DNA from: Paenibacillus sp. V4I3
Lineage (GTDB): Bacteria; Bacillota; Bacilli; Paenibacillales; NBRC-103111
Direction: 5' to 3'
DNA: 64,000 nt
Assembly (NCBI RefSeq): GCF_030817215.1
Contig: NZ_JAUSZA010000001.1
Coordinates: forward strand, 6,050,501-6,114,500
Shown here: positions 60,976-64,000 of the stretch, piece by piece
Layout of the letters: every line of letters begins with the position of its first letter
Numbering within the stretch: the stretch's first letter is position 1
Notes under the pieces: model-generated
The model's database searches: none
What the model was told of the DNA's origin: nothing
What the model saw: the letters and a program-made list of their open reading frames with translations, nothing else
Position numbers and translations under genes: made by a program

Positions 60976-62202
60976 ATGCATAAAAAGATTGGTACACGCT
61001 ATGTACCAGATACACAGATCGTCGCTTTACCCCATGGCACTCTGCATTATGGTGATGATTTATTTCTAACTCGAAAGGTTCTCCTTTATCAAATAGAGCT
61101 TCTACCTGGGCAGATCGGCGAAGATTACATTCGAACCCTTCATCATAAAGCAGCTTTCATACATGACGGGTTTCAACATATCCTGGATACATCTGTAGAG
61201 GAAGATTCGGTTATGATCATTCTGCAAGCCAAGCCAGGCTCACTATTCTCGAACCATGTTAACAAGAAAGAAATGTCTTTCCATACTATCATTGCAATGA
61301 TTGCTGATCTAGGGGTTTCCTTGCTTGACGCGATGGAGGAACGTATTACAGGATTTACAGTAGGCGCTGAAAATCTATGGTTTGATGATCACGGCAAGCT
61401 TTCCGTTATTAACTATTGGGATAAAGGCGATCCTCAGGCACAAGGGGCCATCGGGCTTTGTCGGTTGATGATTCAGCTCTTTACCGGCGCGGAGACGATT
61501 ACGGGTGCCTTTGAAGTGATGCATACACATCTGGAGCGAACGCCTATCCCATCTGCGACATATGAGCAGAAATTGGCTTTAATTAAGTTGATTAAGCTCG
61601 TCTGCCAAGGTCACGCATCACTTTCTTCGTTGATTTTTGGATTGCGGAGTTTACCATCTTCCGGTCAAAAGCAAGACGTGGGGTCTATCCACAAACAAAT
61701 TCAATATCAAAACCCAAGTAAAATTCAAAACAGAGTGGTGGATGAGGTTGAGGATGAGATTGATGAGGTAGCACCCGCAGCTGATAAGCGATCACAATCA
61801 CTTAGCGCTTTAAGTAAGGCAGGGATAGGAGCAATTGCTATTTTGGTCGTCGTCTTGGTCACGGTCTGGGCTCTTTGGCCATCTTCCAAATCGGAGTCGG
61901 TAGTTGTGGTACCTATACCCACCGCCACACCTCTTGCGCCGACAAATACGCCTGCTTCATCTACAACGAAGCCTCTCGGAGATTCGAACAAACAAGCCGA
62001 GGAAGTCGCAATACCGAACCTGGTAGGTCTATCGCAAGCTGATGCGGAGGCGCAAGCTTTGGCTGCCGGTCTGCATTACAATTTTTTGATTGAAGCAAAT
62101 GATCAGCCTAAGGGAACCGTCATTAAACAAGACCCCCAGTCTGGTGCCAAAGGCTTGCAGGGCGACAATGTTACGTTTTGGGTAAGTAAAGGAAGTCAGT
62201 AA
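60976..62202 (+). CDS. Membrane pseudokinase with PASTA domain
   Basis: A 408-residue protein from the ATG preceded by AGAGAGGAT; the open frame extends 43 codons further without such a site. Residues 1-225 look like a protein kinase fold that has lost its catalysis: where HRDxKPxN and DFG are expected the sequence is GFTVGAENLW (126-135) and INYWD (145-149). A single membrane helix (about 284-301) is followed by a Thr/Pro linker and one PASTA domain (about 344-406, VAIPNLVGLSQADAEAQALAAG). PrkC-type kinases have the same order with a working kinase, so this is a degenerate relative that may bind peptidoglycan fragments. Confidence 0.82.
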   Translation: MHKKIGTRYVPDTQIVALPHGTLHYGDDLFLTRKVLLYQIELLPGQIGEDYIRTLHHKAAFIHDGFQHILDTSVEEDSVMIILQAKPGSLFSNHVNKKEMSFHTIIAMIADLGVSLLDAMEERITGFTVGAENLWFDDHGKLSVINYWDKGDPQAQGAIGLCRLMIQLFTGAETITGAFEVMHTHLERTPIPSATYEQKLALIKLIKLVCQGHASLSSLIFGLRSLPSSGQKQDVGSIHKQIQYQNPSKIQNRVVDEVEDEIDEVAPAADKRSQSLSALSKAGIGAIAILVVVLVTVWALWPSSKSESVVVVPIPTATPLAPTNTPASSTTKPLGDSNKQAEEVAIPNLVGLSQADAEAQALAAGLHYNFLIEANDQPKGTVIKQDPQSGAKGLQGDNVTFWVSKGSQ

Positions 62203-62209
62203 TCACAAT

Positions 62210-62256
62210 TAAGAGCCTTGAACCACCGGTGCATTAGTGGTTCAAGGCTCTTTTCC
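62210..62256. terminator. Bidirectional terminator
   Basis: AAGAGCCTTGAACCAC and GTGGTTCAAGGCTCTT form a perfect 16-base-pair stem with T-runs on the plus strand. It ends the pseudokinase gene. Confidence 0.92.
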
Positions 62257-62314
62257 ATATCTCAACTTCAATCATGGCGCAGTCATCATAAGTATTGCAT
62301 TCTGGCCCACCTTT

Positions 62315-63142
62315 TTAACCTTTTACAGCGCCATCCATAAGTCCTGCAAAGACATATCGCTGAAAGAACAAATAAATGAGCACGGTTGGCAGCATGATAA
62401 TTAAGATCGCAGCGGAAAGTTCATTCCAATACGAAGCCCGCTCTCCAACAAAGGACATCAGCGCCGTAGACAGGGTATGCAGCTTCTTAGCCGGCATATA
62501 TAGAAATGGAATATACATATCATTCATGATCTCAACGGTTTTGATAATGGCCAATGTTGCAGTAGCCGGAATCATGAGAGGGAAAATGATGGAGCGGAAA
62601 ATGCGGAAATAAGAAGCTCCGTCCATCATTGCGCTCTCATCTAACTGAACCGAGATTTTCTCCATAAACTGCAAGTAGATGAAGATTTGCAGCAAGTCCG
62701 TCCCCGCATAAATAATCGTTGGAGCATACAAGGTGTTATACAAGCCTAGAACTTTAATGATCTGAAATCTTGCGACTTCCGTTGTATAAAAGGGAACAAC
62801 CATCGCTACGGTAAATAGCGCGAAAATGACCTTTTTCAAACGAAAATCAAACCGATTCAAGATGTAAGCCGTCATCGTACCCAAAATTGTATTCAGTACG
62901 ACACTTACAATAATTAGAATGAATGTATTCTTAAATCCGGTTAAAATATCCCCTTTAACAAATGCAGTCTTTAAATTCCCCAAAAAAAAGCTTTGTGGAA
63001 TGGCAAGCGGAGATGACGCTGCCAGTTCTGCAGCAGGTTTTAGAGCTGCGAAGAGTACAATAAACAAAGGGATTAACACAATTACTGTGATGCAAGCAAA
63101 AAGAATATAATATAGCGGCCTCATTTTCCAACTGATTGTCAT
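62315..63142 (-). CDS. Carbohydrate ABC transporter permease (MalG type)
   Basis: A 275-residue permease with six membrane helices. The EAA-type loop reads DESAMMDGASYFRIFRSIIFPLM (about 170-192), where Glu-Ser replaces Glu-Ala. The ending FFQRYVFAGLMDGAVKG is typical. The start overlaps the upstream permease stop by four bases. The operon continues beyond the window, where a binding protein would be expected. Confidence 0.93.
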   Translation of the reverse strand: MTISWKMRPLYYILFACITVIVLIPLFIVLFAALKPAAELAASSPLAIPQSFFLGNLKTAFVKGDILTGFKNTFILIIVSVVLNTILGTMTAYILNRFDFRLKKVIFALFTVAMVVPFYTTEVARFQIIKVLGLYNTLYAPTIIYAGTDLLQIFIYLQFMEKISVQLDESAMMDGASYFRIFRSIIFPLMIPATATLAIIKTVEIMNDMYIPFLYMPAKKLHTLSTALMSFVGERASYWNELSAAILIIMLPTVLIYLFFQRYVFAGLMDGAVKG

Positions 63143-64000
63143 GTCTCACCGCCCCCTGTCGCTTGGAAAAGCTTCTTCTGGATGTAGCTAAAGCCGATAA
63201 TCATCAGCATGAGCAGAATGGCCATCGTTGAGGCCAACCCATAGTTATTAAATTTGAAGGCTGTATCAACCGTATAGAGGGTAAACGTACTGCTTGCATT
63301 GCCCGGACCGCCTTGCGTCATAAGGAACGGGATATCAAATACCTGTAACGCCCCCCGCACATTCAAAAAGAGAACAATTTCGATAACCCGACTCATCCCT
63401 GGTATGGTAATATGCCAAAGCTGCCTTAACGGACTTGCTCCGTCCATCCTAGCTGCTTCGTATAGATCTTCAGGTATGGATTGTAGTCCCGCTAAGAATA
63501 AAATGACGTGAAGTCCGCAGTACCGCCACAAAGATACAAAAATCAATGAATAGTTAACAACACTAGGATCACTCAGCCAGCGCTGTATCCACGACTCTAA
63601 ACCCAACGTTTGGAAAAACAGATTAATCGGACCATTAATCGGATTATATAAATAGCTGAACACATACGCCACCGCCACCCCATTTATCACATACGGGAGG
63701 AAAACGATGGAGCGGAAGAACGCATTCGCCCGAATTTTTGCGTTCAAAAAAACAGCTACGATAATTTCGAAAGGAATAATCAAGGCGTGTAAAAGGAAGT
63801 ACTGCCAATTATGATAAAGAGATTTCCATATTTCCGGCATATGAAACGCTTGGACATAATTATCAAAGCCCACATAATGAAATTGCCTGCTAATTCCGTT
63901 CCAATCTGTCAAACTGAGCTGGACAAGCTTCACAGTCGGATACATGAGCAGCAGCAGCAAAAGGAATACAGGAAGCGCTAGAAATGCGATGATGATCAAT
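63139..64000 (-). CDS. Carbohydrate ABC transporter permease (MalF type), cut by the window edge
   Basis: At least 286 residues of a MalF-type permease. The first visible part LIIIAFLALPVFLLLLLLM is already inside the first membrane helix, so the start lies beyond 64000. Downstream are NYVQAFHMPEIWKSLYHN near 45 and the EAA loop EAARMDGASPLRQLWHITIPG near 185. It pairs with the MalG-type permease that overlaps its end. Confidence 0.92.
   Translation of the reverse strand, partial: LIIIAFLALPVFLLLLLLMYPTVKLVQLSLTDWNGISRQFHYVGFDNYVQAFHMPEIWKSLYHNWQYFLLHALIIPFEIIVAVFLNAKIRANAFFRSIVFLPYVINGVAVAYVFSYLYNPINGPINLFFQTLGLESWIQRWLSDPSVVNYSLIFVSLWRYCGLHVILFLAGLQSIPEDLYEAARMDGASPLRQLWHITIPGMSRVIEIVLFLNVRGALQVFDIPFLMTQGGPGNASSTFTLYTVDTAFKFNNYGLASTMAILLMLMIIGFSYIQKKLFQATGGGET

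Overview
The window reads as chromosome from a spore-forming, low- to mid-GC Gram-positive bacterium of the Paenibacillus type. The signs are strong AGGAGG-type ribosome binding sites, gerA-type germination genes, a Spo0M protein, several YesM/YesN (AraC-output) two-component pairs, carbohydrate ABC transporters with separate lipoproteins, and many intrinsic terminators. No rRNA, tRNA, CRISPR array or insertion sequence was seen.

Layout. 1-13.2 kb is a uronate/pectin-breakdown region: a TRAP transporter (dctQMP), a YesM/YesN-type pair, a KdgF-like cupin, a GH4 alpha-galacturonidase-like enzyme, an AraC regulator, and the plus-strand set kduI - DeoR regulator - kduD - sugar isomerase. These would take up uronates or oligouronides and carry unsaturated uronate to 2-keto-3-deoxygluconate. 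Between them lie a truncated PhyH-type dioxygenase and a 54-residue gene. 13.2-15.4 kb holds a GlcG/HbpS-like protein, a DJ-1/PfpI protein, a 58-bp TG microsatellite and the first copy of a dispersed four-hairpin repeat. 15.5-21.5 kb is a germinant-receptor operon with one A subunit and two B-C pairs. 21.7-25 kb contains a luciferase-like oxidoreductase and a three-gene operon: an HPr-like protein without phosphorylation sites, a LysR/sarcosine-oxidase chimera and a GNAT acetyltransferase. This operon has a strong promoter followed by a leader terminator. 25.4-34.6 kb has an isomerase of the fucose/arabinose type, an AraC regulator and an ABC sugar importer flanked by the two halves of a two-component system. 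35-40.7 kb is an L-fucose (or rhamnose-like) operon with a divergent LacI regulator and two matching operator candidates.

41-49.2 kb includes what I find the most interesting cluster. A Tat-exported flavin amino acid oxidase, a RidA protein with a signal peptide, TatA, TatC, a TnrA-like MerR regulator, a LysR regulator and an amino acid/polyamine permease lie together, with an exact TnrA/GlnR-box match in the divergent promoter region. This suggests a nitrogen-controlled extracellular amino-acid deamination module with its own translocase. 49.4-53.3 kb holds a hypothetical gene with an unclear start, Spo0M, two gene remnants (a frameshifted membrane protein and a ricin-type lectin fragment), an iron alcohol dehydrogenase and a minimal YkuD transpeptidase. 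53.3-62.2 kb holds a 1731-residue protein kinase/ATPase/GAF/histidine kinase hybrid, an FAD-dependent oxidoreductase, a small protein with an apparent frameshift at its start, and a membrane pseudokinase with a PASTA domain. The window ends in two permease genes of another ABC sugar importer, the second cut by the window edge.

The dispersed element occurs at 14.75, 25.12 and 34.81 kb. Each copy is about 185 bp with four TTGTTGTA...TACAACA palindromes at nearly fixed spacing and in the same orientation. All functional statements rest on reading the sequence; no database search was run.
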